A DNA stretch of 64,000 nucleotides from a bacterium (GTDB lineage Bacteria; Zhuqueibacterota; QNDG01; JAGLOF01), in the NCBI GenBank assembly GCA_016934955.1, contig JAFGRY010000008.1, positions 79,512 to 143,511 of the forward strand. The letters are read 5' to 3'. The first letter of the stretch is position 1; every line of letters starts with the position of its first letter. The notes beneath the pieces were generated by a model, which made no database searches, had not been told where the DNA came from, and worked only from the letters and a program-made list of their open reading frames with translations. Positions 43,681 through 53,867 of this stretch are shown here, piece by piece. The translations under genes were made by a program, and so were the position numbers.

Positions 43681-44313
43681 ATGAAACAGGCGGAGCGGGA
43701 GCTGACCATTATCGGCACGGGTGGCCATGCCCGGGTCGTCATCGACGCGGCTGAACTGACCGGGTACCGCGTCAGGGGGCTCGTGGATCTGGCGTACACA
43801 GGCGCGGACGAGCAGATACTCGGACACCCTGTGCTCGGCGGTCCCGGCCTGCTGGAGAAGGGCGGGATCACCGGGGCGGTGTGTATCGCGGTGGGTGACA
43901 ACCGCGTGCGCCGCACCTGGTTTGAACGGGCGGTGAAACAGGGAATGCGGCTGCCGGCCATCGTCCATCCCGCGGCGGTGGTGTCAGAACACGCGGCTAT
44001 AGGCGCCGGCGTGTTTGTCAACGCGGGAGTCATCGTCAATGCCGGCGCCGTTATCGGCGATAATGTGATCCTCAACAGCGGAGCGGTTGTCGATCATGAA
44101 ACGGTTATCGGCGATCACTGTCATATCGCACCGGGGGCACGAATCGCGGGCAGGGTGAGGGTGGGGGCATTGAGCTTTATCGGGATCGGCGCCTCGGTGA
44201 TCGACGGGATCACCATTGGCGAAGCGGTCACCGCGGGAGCCGGCAGTGTGGTCATCAGGGACGTCCCCGGCAACACGACGGTTGCGGGTGTGCCGGCCGG
44301 GACGATACGATGA
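43681..44313 (+). CDS. neuD: NeuD/PglD-type sugar O/N-acyltransferase
   Basis: 210 residues from the ATG at 43681, with GGAG eight bases upstream. An N-terminal Rossmann-like part (LTIIGTGGHARVVIDAAELT) binds the nucleotide sugar; the C-terminal left-handed beta-helix of hexapeptide repeats ends in [26 protein letters not shown] holds the catalytic histidine region. Next to neuB it most likely acetylates the nonulosonate or its precursor; next to a perosamine gene it could instead N-acetylate GDP-perosamine. Confidence 0.88.
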   Translation: MKQAERELTIIGTGGHARVVIDAAELTGYRVRGLVDLAYTGADEQILGHPVLGGPGLLEKGGITGAVCIAVGDNRVRRTWFERAVKQGMRLPAIVHPAAVVSEHAAIGAGVFVNAGVIVNAGAVIGDNVILNSGAVVDHETVIGDHCHIAPGARIAGRVRVGALSFIGIGASVIDGITIGEAVTAGAGSVVIRDVPGNTTVAGVPAGTIR

Positions 44314-45158
44314 TCTTCGTCTCTTCTACCTGTATCAGGACCAGCAGGATCGGCGATGCCGTCAAGACACTGGCAGGGGCCGGATTCCGGGAGATCGAAC
44401 TCTCGGGAGGCACACGGTGGTACAGCGGCTGGGAAGAGGAGCTGCTGGCCCTGAAGCGTGAATTCGGCCTGACCTACCTCGTGCACAACTATTTTCCACC
44501 GGCAAAGGAAGACATCCTCCTGAATCTGGCGTCGGGCCGTAAACAGCTGTTTGAGAAAAGCCTCGATTTTTACCTGCGGGCGCTTGAGACCTGTCACCGC
44601 CTCGGTTCCCCCCGGTACGGGCTGCACGCGGGTATGCGCTTCGATCCCTCACCCCGGGAGCTCGGCGGCAGGCTGTCCCGTTCGCCCCTGCGTCCGCCGG
44701 AGGAGGCCCGGGACCGGTTTTTCACGGGGCTGCAGCGGCTTGAGGCCGCGGCCGGCAGCATACAGCTGTATGTGGAAAATCATGTGCTTTCCCCGGAGAA
44801 CCTGAGGGTGTTTGAAGGGGCCAATCCCCTCATGCTGACCACGTCCGCCGACTACCGGGATCTGCGCCGTCGGGGGTCGTTTACGATCCTGCTCGACCTG
44901 GCGCATCTCGCTGTCTCCTGCACCGCTCTTGATCTGAATTTCGGCGACGAGGCGGCGGCACTCATCGGTGAAACCGATTACATTCATCTCAGCGGCACCG
45001 ACGGGCGATATGACGGTAATGATCCCCTGCTGCCGGACAGCCCGGTACTGAGGCCGCTGGCGGGTATAGATCTGACATCATACACGGTCACGCTGGAAGT
45101 GTACGGAGGGGTCGACGCGCTGGCGCGCTCCCGGGATGCACTGCCGCGCCTGACCTAG
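44310..45158 (+). CDS. TIM-barrel sugar-phosphate isomerase/epimerase-like protein
   Basis: 282 residues of the AP-endonuclease-2/xylose-isomerase-like barrel: [51 protein letters not shown] and [10 protein letters not shown] carry the Glu/Asp/His metal-site positions. Genes of this type recur in nonulosonate loci, but the reaction is not established to my knowledge. Overlaps neuD by 4 bp. Confidence 0.75.
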   Translation: MIFVSSTCIRTSRIGDAVKTLAGAGFREIELSGGTRWYSGWEEELLALKREFGLTYLVHNYFPPAKEDILLNLASGRKQLFEKSLDFYLRALETCHRLGSPRYGLHAGMRFDPSPRELGGRLSRSPLRPPEEARDRFFTGLQRLEAAAGSIQLYVENHVLSPENLRVFEGANPLMLTTSADYRDLRRRGSFTILLDLAHLAVSCTALDLNFGDEAAALIGETDYIHLSGTDGRYDGNDPLLPDSPVLRPLAGIDLTSYTVTLEVYGGVDALARSRDALPRLT

Positions 45159-45174
45159 CATGCGGAGTCCAATA

Positions 45175-46209
45175 ATGAAGACAGCAATGATCACCGGTAT
45201 TACCGGACAGGACGGATCCTATCTGGCCGACCTGCTGCTGCGAAAAGGCTACGAAGTGCATGGACTGAGAAGGCGGAGCAGCTCATACAATCTGGAAAAC
45301 ATTGAACACCTTCGCCTCGATCCCCATATCCATGACAACCGGTTTCATCTCCACTTCAGCGATATGACCGATTCAAGCAGCCTCAACCGTCTGATCGAAA
45401 AGATCAATCCCGATGAAATTTACAACCTGGCGGCCCAATCACATGTACATGTTTCGTTTCAGGTGCCGGAATACACAGCGGAAGTGGACGCCATCGGAAC
45501 CCTCAGGCTTCTCGACGCCATCAAGATGACGGAGGTCGAGACCCGTTTTTACCAGGCCAGCACCAGTGAACTCTACGGGAATGTCCGCGAAAAGCCCCAG
45601 AACGAAAAGACGCCGTTCAATCCCCAGTCGCCTTACGCCATCGCGAAACTGTACGCCTACTATATTACAAAGAACTACCGCGATGCCTACGGCCTCTTCG
45701 CCTGCAACGGCATTCTTTTCAATCATGAAAGCCCCCGCAGGGGGTCGTCATTCGTGACGCGGAAGATCACCGAGGCCGCGGCGAAAATCAGGCGCGGCCG
45801 GCTCGACCGTCTCTTCCTGGGAAATCTCAATGCCAGGAGGGACTGGGGACACGCGGCCGATTATGTCGAAGCGATGTATCTGATGATGCAGCACGAAACA
45901 GCCGATGATTTTGTCATCGCCAGCGGCGAGCACCATTCGGTGCGGGAGTTCGTCGAGATCGCCTTCGGGCATACCGGTGTGACCATCGTCTGGAAGGGGA
46001 AGGGGGTCGAAGAGAAGGGGTACGACGCAGCCGACGGACGGCTGCTGATCGAGATCGATCCCTATTATTTCCGCCCCACGGAAGTCGATGAGCTGCTGGG
46101 CGACGCCTCAAAAGCACGGGACGTGCTGAAATGGGAACCGAAAATCGGCTTTCAGGAACTGGTAAGGATGATGGTGGAAGCCGATCTTGAAAGGATTGTC
46201 AATGCATGA
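45175..46209 (+). CDS. gmd: GDP-mannose 4,6-dehydratase
   Basis: 344 residues from the ATG at 45175, chosen over 45160 because GCGGAG fits it. [14 protein letters not shown] binds [18 protein letters not shown] is the Gmd signature loop, QASTSELYG carries the catalytic Thr/Ser-Glu, and [11 protein letters not shown] the Tyr-x3-Lys pair. It makes GDP-4-keto-6-deoxymannose. The next gene uses exactly this product, which supports the assignment. Confidence 0.95.
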   Translation: MKTAMITGITGQDGSYLADLLLRKGYEVHGLRRRSSSYNLENIEHLRLDPHIHDNRFHLHFSDMTDSSSLNRLIEKINPDEIYNLAAQSHVHVSFQVPEYTAEVDAIGTLRLLDAIKMTEVETRFYQASTSELYGNVREKPQNEKTPFNPQSPYAIAKLYAYYITKNYRDAYGLFACNGILFNHESPRRGSSFVTRKITEAAAKIRRGRLDRLFLGNLNARRDWGHAADYVEAMYLMMQHETADDFVIASGEHHSVREFVEIAFGHTGVTIVWKGKGVEEKGYDAADGRLLIEIDPYYFRPTEVDELLGDASKARDVLKWEPKIGFQELVRMMVEADLERIVNA

Positions 46210-47314
46210 ATGGATCCCGGTCTCTCGACCGGTACTGAACGAAAACTGCCGACGCTACGTGCTGGACTGTGTCGATACCGCCTGGATCTCTTCCGCGGGC
46301 GCCTACATCAAACGGTTCGAGAAAATGAACGCGGATTATTACGGTACGGGGTACGGTGTTGCAGTGGCAAACGGCACCGTGGCCCTGCACCTGGCGCTTG
46401 CGGCGCTGGACATCGGCAGCGGCGACGAGGTGATCGTTCCGGATCTTACATTCGCCGCCACGGCAAACGCAGTTGTCTACACCGGCGCCGAACCCGTGCT
46501 CGCAGACGTGGAGCCCGATTTCTGGACCATCGATATCGACCGATGCGAAGCGCTGGTGACCGAACGGACAAGGGCGATCATGCCGGTTCATCTCTACGGC
46601 CAGCCCTGCCGGATGGACAGGGTCACGGCCTTTGCGGAGAAGCACGGTCTGTATGTCGTCGAAGACTGCGCGGAGGCGCATGGCGCCTCGTTTCAGGGGA
46701 AAAAGACCGGGTCGTTCGGCGATATCAGCTGCTTCTCGTTTTACGGGAATAAAATCATCACCACCGGGGAAGGCGGCGTCTGCCTCACCAGTGATCCGGA
46801 TCTCCATGCAGCCATGCGTATCCTGCGGGATCACGGCAAGGAGGACGGAGCGGAATACCTGCATGCCCGTATCGGCCATAATTACCGGATGACCAATATG
46901 CAGGCGGCGATCGGCTGCGCCCAGATGGAGGATATCGACGCCATGCTCGCCAGGCGGGAAGAGCTGCGGGCACGGTATGACAGTCATTTTCTGGGAAGTG
47001 ACCTGGTCGTCACCCAGGCTGCCGCCCGGGAGCGGGGAAGGGTCTGCTGGCTCTATTCGCTCCTGCTCGACAGGGAGAGAACGTCCGTCCCCATTGCCCA
47101 TCTCCAGCAAGAACTGAAGAAGAGAAACATCGATTCCAGACCGTTTTTTACTCCGCTGCATATGATGGAACCCTATCGCCGTTTCAGGCATGCCTCTCCC
47201 CGTGAATCGGCACGCATTCATGAAGCGGGGATCTCGCTGCCTACCGCGGTTGACATGACTGAAGAGCAGATCGACTATATCTGCGCCGCGGTTCTCGAGA
47301 TCGCGGCATCCTAG
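46202..47314 (+). CDS. per: DegT-family aminotransferase, probable GDP-perosamine synthase
   Basis: 370 residues from the ATG at 46202. It resembles perosamine synthases closely: [66 protein letters not shown] and [15 protein letters not shown], in which Lys184 binds PLP. It would aminate GDP-4-keto-6-deoxymannose from Gmd with glutamate. It overlaps gmd by 8 bp. A wider DegT function cannot be excluded, but the neighbour makes perosamine the best reading. Confidence 0.85.
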   Translation: MHEWIPVSRPVLNENCRRYVLDCVDTAWISSAGAYIKRFEKMNADYYGTGYGVAVANGTVALHLALAALDIGSGDEVIVPDLTFAATANAVVYTGAEPVLADVEPDFWTIDIDRCEALVTERTRAIMPVHLYGQPCRMDRVTAFAEKHGLYVVEDCAEAHGASFQGKKTGSFGDISCFSFYGNKIITTGEGGVCLTSDPDLHAAMRILRDHGKEDGAEYLHARIGHNYRMTNMQAAIGCAQMEDIDAMLARREELRARYDSHFLGSDLVVTQAAARERGRVCWLYSLLLDRERTSVPIAHLQQELKKRNIDSRPFFTPLHMMEPYRRFRHASPRESARIHEAGISLPTAVDMTEEQIDYICAAVLEIAAS

Positions 47315-47339
47315 CATCGGCACAGAACCAGGAGCGACT

Positions 47340-48047
47340 ATGCTGGCAATCATTCCCGCGCGCAGCGGCAGCAAACGAGTGCCGGGGAAAAATATCCGTG
47401 AGCTGGGCGGCAGGCCCCTGATCGCCTACACCATCGCCGCGGCCGAAAAGGCCGGCCTCGTCGAGCGGGTTATCGTTTCCACGGACAGCGAGCGCATCGC
47501 GGCGCTGGCCCGGGACCTGGGGGCGGAGGCGCCGTTTATCCGCCCCGCGGAACTTGCCGGAGACGGGGTGCCGGACCGTCCCGTACTGGCGCATGTGCTC
47601 GACTGGCTCGACCATCAGGGGGAGCGCGCTCCCGAAGGCATTGTCCTGCTGCGTCCGACGACACCGTTTAAAACAGGGGCGATCATCGATGCGGCGATCC
47701 GCCTTTTCCGGGAGACGGGCGCCGACGCCGTCAGGACCGTTACCAGAGCGGAGGGTGTGCATCACCCCTACTGGATGTTTCGCCGCGGTGAAGAGAGCCG
47801 GGCCCTGCCGCTGATCGAGGGGATATCGACGGATGACTACTTTCAGCGTCAGCTGCTGCCGCCCGTGTACCACCTCAACGGAGTCACCGATGTGATCCGC
47901 ACCGCGGTTATCCGGAGCGGCGGTCCCCTCTACGGCCGGGATCTGCGGATGCTGGAAGTGGCACCGCTCAATGCCGTGGATATCGATACAGAGCTCGATC
48001 TGCAGCTCTGTGAACTCATTCTTCAACGAAAGCTGCTGACCATATGA
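47340..48047 (+). CDS. neuA: CMP-nonulosonate (acylneuraminate) cytidylyltransferase
   Basis: 235 residues. IPARSGSKRVPGKNIRELGG is the CTP-binding loop, VIVSTDSERIAALARDLGAE, LLRPTTPFKTGAIIDAAI and AVDIDTELDLQLCELIL are family hallmarks. It activates the product of neuB with CTP. NeuA, PseF and LegF share these motifs, so the exact sugar stays open. Confidence 0.92.
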   Translation: MLAIIPARSGSKRVPGKNIRELGGRPLIAYTIAAAEKAGLVERVIVSTDSERIAALARDLGAEAPFIRPAELAGDGVPDRPVLAHVLDWLDHQGERAPEGIVLLRPTTPFKTGAIIDAAIRLFRETGADAVRTVTRAEGVHHPYWMFRRGEESRALPLIEGISTDDYFQRQLLPPVYHLNGVTDVIRTAVIRSGGPLYGRDLRMLEVAPLNAVDIDTELDLQLCELILQRKLLTI

Positions 48048-49480
48048 GTGAAGGCCGGAAATTCAGCAGAGAGTCATCGATATACGTTATCGGTGAGTTC
48101 ATATCAAAAGCGTTTTCATTTTTGCTTTTGCCGGTATACACGAGCTATCTGTCTCTGGAAGATTTCGCGATCTACAGTTTCGTGACCATGATCTGGCCGG
48201 TGGTGCTGATACTGCTGGGAAAGTCGTTCTCGGCCTACATGCTGCGCGGATATTATGAATACGAGGACAAACGGTCCTTTCTGGGCACGGTCATGCTTTT
48301 TTCCATGTCCACCGGCGTTTTGATCACCGCGTGTATCCATTTCACCGGACCGGTGGTGTTTCCCCTCATTTTTAAAAACATCGACTATAAACCGTTTCTG
48401 CAGTACGGGGTCTTTTTCGGCCTGTACCGGCTTTTTTTCACCCATGTGGTTACGATCTTTCGGGCGAAACGGGAGCCCCGCACGTCGGTCATGCTCTCCA
48501 TCGCCCAGTTTGCCGCCCAGGCCGCGGCTGTGGCTGTTTCCATTTTTATCCTCAAGACCGATCTTCTCGGGATTCTGCAGGCGCAGCTCATCGCCTTCAG
48601 TATCATAACGGTGCTGTACCTGTTCGTTCTCTGGAAGGAGATCAGATTGACGATACTCCCGGGTATAATCAGACCGTCACTGGTCTTCATCATGCCGCTG
48701 CACATTCATGCGGCGGCTTCCTGGGTTGTTGTCTATGCAAGCAGAATATTTATTGAACGCTCTCTCACGCTTGTCGATGTATCGGTGTACGCAGCCGCGA
48801 CGCAGCTGTCGTTTATTCTCACGGTGATCAATAACGGCCTCAACCAGGCGTGGAGTCCCTTTGTCTACGCCAACGCGGAACAGCCCGCATTCCCCGATCT
48901 TTTCTCGGTCAACGCCCGCAAACTGGTGGTGGCCGAGTTTCTCACGGGGACGGTGCTGATTCTTTTCAGCAGAGAACTGCTGACACTGCTCGGTAAAACC
49001 GAATACCAGCAGGCCCTGGCCATCTTTCCGCTTCTCGTCGGGGCCTATCTTTTTCAGATGCTCTATTTTATCTATGTGGCGATCATTGTCTATCACAAGA
49101 GAACATCCCTGCTGCCGCTGACCTCCGCGGTCTCGGGGGGCATCTGTATGCTGCTCAACTGGCTGCTGGTGCCGGTCTGGGGAACGACCGCGGCCGCGCT
49201 CAGCACGCTCGTGTCGTTCATTATCATGTTCGCGGCCGTCTATCTCTATTCAAAGCGCTATCTGAACGTCATCGTCTGGAACCCAAAGGCCCTGCTTTTC
49301 CTTTTTTCCCTTGTATGTGCAGCGGCTGTCTTTTATATTTGGGGTACCTCTGTTCCCGTACCTGTATCCATAAGTCTGAAGATTGGGACGGTATGTCTGC
49401 TTGTATTGCTGCTTGAGCGATTGAAGCTGATGAATATTCGGGAGTTTACGGCGAATCTGGTCAAGAACCGGATTCAATAA
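48044..49480 (+). CDS. wzx: Wzx-type polysaccharide flippase (MOP superfamily)
   Basis: 478 residues with twelve to fourteen hydrophobic helices. IYVIGEFISKAFSFLLLPVY and TSYLSLEDFAIYSFV are the usual opening of Wzx/RfbX proteins. It should flip the lipid-linked repeat unit to the periplasmic face. No Wzy polymerase or WaaL ligase is recognised in the window. Overlaps neuA by 4 bp. Confidence 0.85.
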   Translation: MSEGRKFSRESSIYVIGEFISKAFSFLLLPVYTSYLSLEDFAIYSFVTMIWPVVLILLGKSFSAYMLRGYYEYEDKRSFLGTVMLFSMSTGVLITACIHFTGPVVFPLIFKNIDYKPFLQYGVFFGLYRLFFTHVVTIFRAKREPRTSVMLSIAQFAAQAAAVAVSIFILKTDLLGILQAQLIAFSIITVLYLFVLWKEIRLTILPGIIRPSLVFIMPLHIHAAASWVVVYASRIFIERSLTLVDVSVYAAATQLSFILTVINNGLNQAWSPFVYANAEQPAFPDLFSVNARKLVVAEFLTGTVLILFSRELLTLLGKTEYQQALAIFPLLVGAYLFQMLYFIYVAIIVYHKRTSLLPLTSAVSGGICMLLNWLLVPVWGTTAAALSTLVSFIIMFAAVYLYSKRYLNVIVWNPKALLFLFSLVCAAAVFYIWGTSVPVPVSISLKIGTVCLLVLLLERLKLMNIREFTANLVKNRIQ

Positions 49481-49506
49481 TTTTCACGGACACAAAGGAG
49501 TTATGC

Positions 49507-52029
49507 ATGGGCAAGAAGGCCAGAAAACTTAGCAGAGAAAAGCGGAAACAAGGAAACGGCGCCATTCCGGAGCAAGCGGTGCTGAAGATCCCGTTCACCG
49601 ATTCCCATCCTCACTGGACTGCAGCCATCCTGATACTGGCGCTGCTGCTCATTTTCTATAACCAGGTGATGCTGAGCGACAATGTATTTACGCAGCCGGA
49701 TGTCATCAACTCCAGGACATCTCAGAATTTTGTCAAAGACGCGCTCGATTCAGGCACCTATCCGCTCTGGAACCCGTACATATTCTGCGGCATGCCCTCG
49801 TTCGCCAGCCTGACGAACGCTCCCTACGTGGATATCACCGGTACGATCATCTATGGAGCGCTGGCAGTGATCGGCAAGGCTGTCCCGTTCACCGGGTTTA
49901 TCCGGCTGTTCGCCAACTATATGCTGCTGGCGATCATGATGTACCTGCTCATCCGGGGCAGGGGACTCGCCTCCGGCAGCGCGCTGTTCGCCGCGGTCGC
50001 CCTGGTCTTCATGCCTCAAATTGTCGCCTATTCCGTGTTCGGGCACAGCACCAAACTCGCATCCGCTGTCTTCATCCCGCTGATATTCCTCCTGGTGGAA
50101 CGGCTTCTGGAAAGGCGGTCCCTTCTCTTTTTCAGCCTGGCAGGGCTGGCCATTGGCCTGCAGCTGCTGCGCGCCCATGTCCAGATCTGTTATTATACCC
50201 AGATGATGATCGGTCTGTACTTCATTTACTGGGCCGTCATTCAGCTGCGTACCGGGAAGAAGGCCGGTCCCGTGCTGACAGGAGCCGGACTGCTCGCCGG
50301 AGCGGTTGTCATGGGCGTTTTGGTTTCGAGTGTGCTTAATCTGTCCGTGCTGGAATATGCGAAATACTCGATCAGAGGAGGAAGCGCCGGCGGCGGCCTC
50401 GATTTTGCCTATGCCACCAACTGGTCTCTGCCGCCGGCGGAGGTGCTCAATTTCCTTGTGCCGTCATTCATGGGGTTCGGGGGCGACACCTACTGGGGGC
50501 CGATGATATTCACCGACTTTCCCGTGTATTTCGGCGTTGTTACCATGTTTCTTGCCGGCCTCTCTCTGGTTATCCGCCGGAACAGAATCACCTGGTTCTT
50601 TGTGATTCTGGCGGCTCTGGCGCTGCTGGCCTCTTTCGGAAAACATTTCCCCGTTCTTTTCGGGCCGATGTTCAAACTGCTGCCGTTCTTCAATAAATTC
50701 CGCGCCCCCAAGATGATCAATATTCTCATCGGATTTTCCCTTACCGTCCTGGCGGCTTACGGTATCGAAGGACTGATCACCATGGGCCGGGAAGCGCGGG
50801 CGGAGGCGCTGAAGAACATCCGTACATACTCCCTTTACTTCATCGGTGTCGTACTGGCGCTGCTGCTTTTCCTGCTTATAGGCCAGGGACTCTATCTGAA
50901 ATGGGCCTCGCAGCTGGGGAACATGGCGCACCGGGCCTACAGCATGGCGACCAATGACGCGCTGCGCTCTCTGCTGCTGGTTGCAGCAGCGGCAGGAGTG
51001 AGCCTGACGGCGGTACGGCGGCCGAAGTTATCCCCGCTCGTTCCGCTGGCATTCATCGTCCTGGTCTGCATCGATGTCTGGCCGGTGAACAAGCGGTTTA
51101 TGCATCCCCGGCCGAATGAACAGCAGCTTTCCTTTTTCTCAGAGACCGCCGACGTGGCGTTTTTAAAGAGCAGGGAGGGCATCTTTCGCGTCTGGCCGCT
51201 GGGGTATGAACGCCTCGCCAATTTCCCGAATCTCTATATGTACTACCGGCTGCAGAGCATCAGCGGTTACAGTGCAGTAAAGATGAGCACCTACCAGAAT
51301 TTTATTGACCGCATGCTCTGGCCCAACGGATTTCCCTATCTCTATTTAACACAGAATCCTGAAAATCCCCAGCGGCTGATCGCCCGGCCTCCGGCGGAGA
51401 TGACACCGGAATTGCGCAGGATGCACGAAGCGTTTATGAAAATGCTCAATGTCCGGTATGTGGTTACCCCGTTCAATATCAACACCCTCGATCCCGCGCT
51501 GCAGACGGTCTTGCAGCCGTCCCAGACGGGAACACCGGGAGTGTTTGAGTATTCGAACGCGCTGCCGCGGGCGTTCCTGGTTGATTCGGTGGCGGTGGTG
51601 AGCGGCGGTTCGGCGGCCCTCGATTATATCGCTTCCGGTGAGTTCGATCCCGCGCACACGGCAATTCTCGAAGAGCCGCCGGAATTCGCGATCGTCCCTG
51701 ATCCGGAGAACAGCGTGACAATCAGTAAGTATTCCATCCACGACATTACCGTGCAGGCAGAGATCAAGACACCCTCCCTCATGGTGCTGAGTGAGATGTA
51801 CTATCCGGCGGGCTGGAATGCCTACATCGACGGCGAAAAGACGACCATATATAAAACCGACTATCTGCTCAGATCGGTGTTTCTCAAACCGGGCAGTCAC
51901 GTTGTTGAATTCACATTCGAGCCGGCAATGTTCAGGCTGGGACTGCTGATATCGATCATCGCCCTGGTGCTCCTCGCAGCCGGCATCTGGGGGGGATATG
52001 CGCTGGAGAAGAAAAGAACAGGAGCCTGA
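49507..52029 (+). CDS. YfhO-family membrane protein, probable GT-C glycosyltransferase
   Basis: 840 residues: a basic N-terminal 20 residues, about twelve membrane helices, then a soluble C-terminal domain (about 560-800) and a last membrane helix. DNVFTQPDVINSRTSQNFVK, then LDSGTYPLWNPYIFCGMP, is the family signature, with the periplasmic acidic residues of GT-C enzymes. YfhO proteins modify surface glycans or lipoteichoic acid using lipid-linked sugars. Location here suggests it decorates the polysaccharide. Confidence 0.82.
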   Translation: MGKKARKLSREKRKQGNGAIPEQAVLKIPFTDSHPHWTAAILILALLLIFYNQVMLSDNVFTQPDVINSRTSQNFVKDALDSGTYPLWNPYIFCGMPSFASLTNAPYVDITGTIIYGALAVIGKAVPFTGFIRLFANYMLLAIMMYLLIRGRGLASGSALFAAVALVFMPQIVAYSVFGHSTKLASAVFIPLIFLLVERLLERRSLLFFSLAGLAIGLQLLRAHVQICYYTQMMIGLYFIYWAVIQLRTGKKAGPVLTGAGLLAGAVVMGVLVSSVLNLSVLEYAKYSIRGGSAGGGLDFAYATNWSLPPAEVLNFLVPSFMGFGGDTYWGPMIFTDFPVYFGVVTMFLAGLSLVIRRNRITWFFVILAALALLASFGKHFPVLFGPMFKLLPFFNKFRAPKMINILIGFSLTVLAAYGIEGLITMGREARAEALKNIRTYSLYFIGVVLALLLFLLIGQGLYLKWASQLGNMAHRAYSMATNDALRSLLLVAAAAGVSLTAVRRPKLSPLVPLAFIVLVCIDVWPVNKRFMHPRPNEQQLSFFSETADVAFLKSREGIFRVWPLGYERLANFPNLYMYYRLQSISGYSAVKMSTYQNFIDRMLWPNGFPYLYLTQNPENPQRLIARPPAEMTPELRRMHEAFMKMLNVRYVVTPFNINTLDPALQTVLQPSQTGTPGVFEYSNALPRAFLVDSVAVVSGGSAALDYIASGEFDPAHTAILEEPPEFAIVPDPENSVTISKYSIHDITVQAEIKTPSLMVLSEMYYPAGWNAYIDGEKTTIYKTDYLLRSVFLKPGSHVVEFTFEPAMFRLGLLISIIALVLLAAGIWGGYALEKKRTGA

Positions 52030-52035
52030 TCAATA

Positions 52036-53235
52036 ATGCCGGGGAAATGGAAAAAACACCCCTGGAGATTCTTCAGCGGCATCAAGTCCGTTCTTTTTCT
52101 CGTTGTCGTCGGCCTGGGTATATCACTTCACATCTATACACAGGGGATCATCGGCGGGCTTCGGCGGGAAGCCCGCTCTCTGGTCTCCTTCTATGCCCGT
52201 ATGTACGCCCGCCTGGCCGAGACGGAGACGAGCGGCGATATCAGTTTTCTTTTTGAAGAGATCATCCTGAAAACCGATTTTCCGCTCATCAATACCGATA
52301 CCGCCAAAGTGCCGGTCTGGTGGAAGGGTATAGAGGTCGATCCAGACGACCGTTCCGAAGAGGCCCTGGCGAAAGTGAGGAACCTCGTCGAACGCCTGGA
52401 TAAAGAAATCGACCCGGTACCGATCCGGGATCGTGATATACTCCTGGGGTATCTCTATTTCAGCGATTCACATCTGATCCAGCAGCTGCACTGGATGCCG
52501 TATATCGAAATCGGCATCGTCGGCATCTTCGTCATCGTGGGGTTTATCGGGTACGCAAACCTCAAACGGAGTGAACAGCGGTTCATCTGGGTGGGCATGG
52601 CCAAGGAAACGGCGCATCAGCTGGGCACGCCCCTTTCCTCGCTCATGGGCTGGCTGGAGCTGCTGCGGGAAAACAGGGGAGATGGGGAAAAAGGCCGTGT
52701 GTACAATGAAATGGACCGAGATCTCAAACGGCTGGAGCAGGTGACGAAACGGTTTTCCCAGATCGGATCCCGTCCCGATCTCAAGCGTCTGGACCCGGTC
52801 CCGATCCTGGAGGATGTGGTCGAATACATCCGGCTGCGCGTTCCCCGAAAGGGACGGTCGGTGGCTGTCGTCGGTGACTTCGTGCCGGTGCCTCCCCTGA
52901 TGCTCAACAGCGAACTGTTCCACTGGGCGCTCGAGAATATCCTTAAAAACAGTCTCGACGCCATGGATAAAGAGCAGGGGGAGATCCGGGTCAGCACCGT
53001 CCTGTGCCGCGACCACAACACGGTTGCCGTCGAGATCGCCGACAACGGCCGGGGCATCGATCCCAACAATCGCAAGCGTATATTCAAGCCGGGATTTTCC
53101 ACAAAGAAGCGCGGCTGGGGCCTTGGCCTCAGCCTGGCGAAACGGATCATCGAGGAGTACCACGGCGGCGTACTGTCTCTGAAAACGAGCAGGGTAGGCC
53201 AGGGCACCATAATCAGGATTGAGCTGAATGGTTGA
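52036..53235 (+). CDS. Membrane sensor histidine kinase
   Basis: 399 residues. Two membrane helices (about 15-35 and 155-176) enclose a 120-residue extracytoplasmic sensor. The H-box is AKETAHQLGTPLSSLMGWLE, followed by N box ENILKNSLDAM, G1 EIADNGRGID and G2 GWGLGLSLAKRIIEEYHGG. The DHp/ATPase set is complete and resembles NtrY-type kinases. There is no response regulator beside it; instead its last eight bases overlap an ECF sigma gene. The partner is unknown. Confidence 0.9.
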   Translation: MPGKWKKHPWRFFSGIKSVLFLVVVGLGISLHIYTQGIIGGLRREARSLVSFYARMYARLAETETSGDISFLFEEIILKTDFPLINTDTAKVPVWWKGIEVDPDDRSEEALAKVRNLVERLDKEIDPVPIRDRDILLGYLYFSDSHLIQQLHWMPYIEIGIVGIFVIVGFIGYANLKRSEQRFIWVGMAKETAHQLGTPLSSLMGWLELLRENRGDGEKGRVYNEMDRDLKRLEQVTKRFSQIGSRPDLKRLDPVPILEDVVEYIRLRVPRKGRSVAVVGDFVPVPPLMLNSELFHWALENILKNSLDAMDKEQGEIRVSTVLCRDHNTVAVEIADNGRGIDPNNRKRIFKPGFSTKKRGWGLGLSLAKRIIEEYHGGVLSLKTSRVGQGTIIRIELNG

Positions 53236-53797
53236 CGAAGAACATGCCAGTGATGCCGCACTGATGGAGCGGGTGAAGCAGGGTGACCAGCAGGCCTTCC
53301 GGACGATCGTCGAAAGTCACCAGTCATCGATTTTCAGCCTCTGCATGCAGTACCTCAATGACCGGCAGGATGCGGAGGAGGTCGCACAGGATGTGTTTAT
53401 CAAACTGTATAAAGCGGCCGACGGTTACGAGCCGCGGGCCAAACTGTCGACATTTCTCTATCGTATCGCCGTCAATCTCTCGTTAAACAGAATTCGGGAC
53501 AGGCGCAGAAAACGGCTGGTTTCCCTCGATATGTTCGGTCACAAATCGGAGCTGCTCGAGGGAGAGAGTCCAGACCAGCCCGACAGGCAGATGGAGCAGG
53601 ATGAAAACGCCGCGCTTATCCGCAGGGCGATCGATGCGCTGCCCGCCAACCAGCGGACCGCAGTACTGCTGAAACAGTATCACGGGATGAGTTATGAAGA
53701 AATCGCCAGTGTTATGAAATGTTCGGTTTCGGCTGTCGAATCACGGCTCTTCCGGGCAAAGCTGAACCTGAAAAAAGAATTGAAGTCGATCGGCTGA
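53228..53797 (+). CDS. ECF RNA polymerase sigma factor (RpoE-like)
   Basis: 189 residues. Region 2: AFRTIVESHQSSIFSLCMQY, then DAEEVAQDVFIKLYKAADGY. Region 4: LPANQRTAVLLKQYHGMSYE, then CSVSAVESRLFRAKLNLKKEL. A Glu-rich linker at residues 105-120 joins them. Start overlaps the kinase gene by 8 bp; an anti-sigma gene follows after 70 bp. Confidence 0.93.
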   Translation: MVDEEHASDAALMERVKQGDQQAFRTIVESHQSSIFSLCMQYLNDRQDAEEVAQDVFIKLYKAADGYEPRAKLSTFLYRIAVNLSLNRIRDRRRKRLVSLDMFGHKSELLEGESPDQPDRQMEQDENAALIRRAIDALPANQRTAVLLKQYHGMSYEEIASVMKCSVSAVESRLFRAKLNLKKELKSIG

Positions 53798-53867
53798 TCC
53801 GGGCGCAAGAAACCGGAGCGGTTTGGTGTTAATAGTATAGGGAAACGCAGTAAGAGGGGAGAGAATT

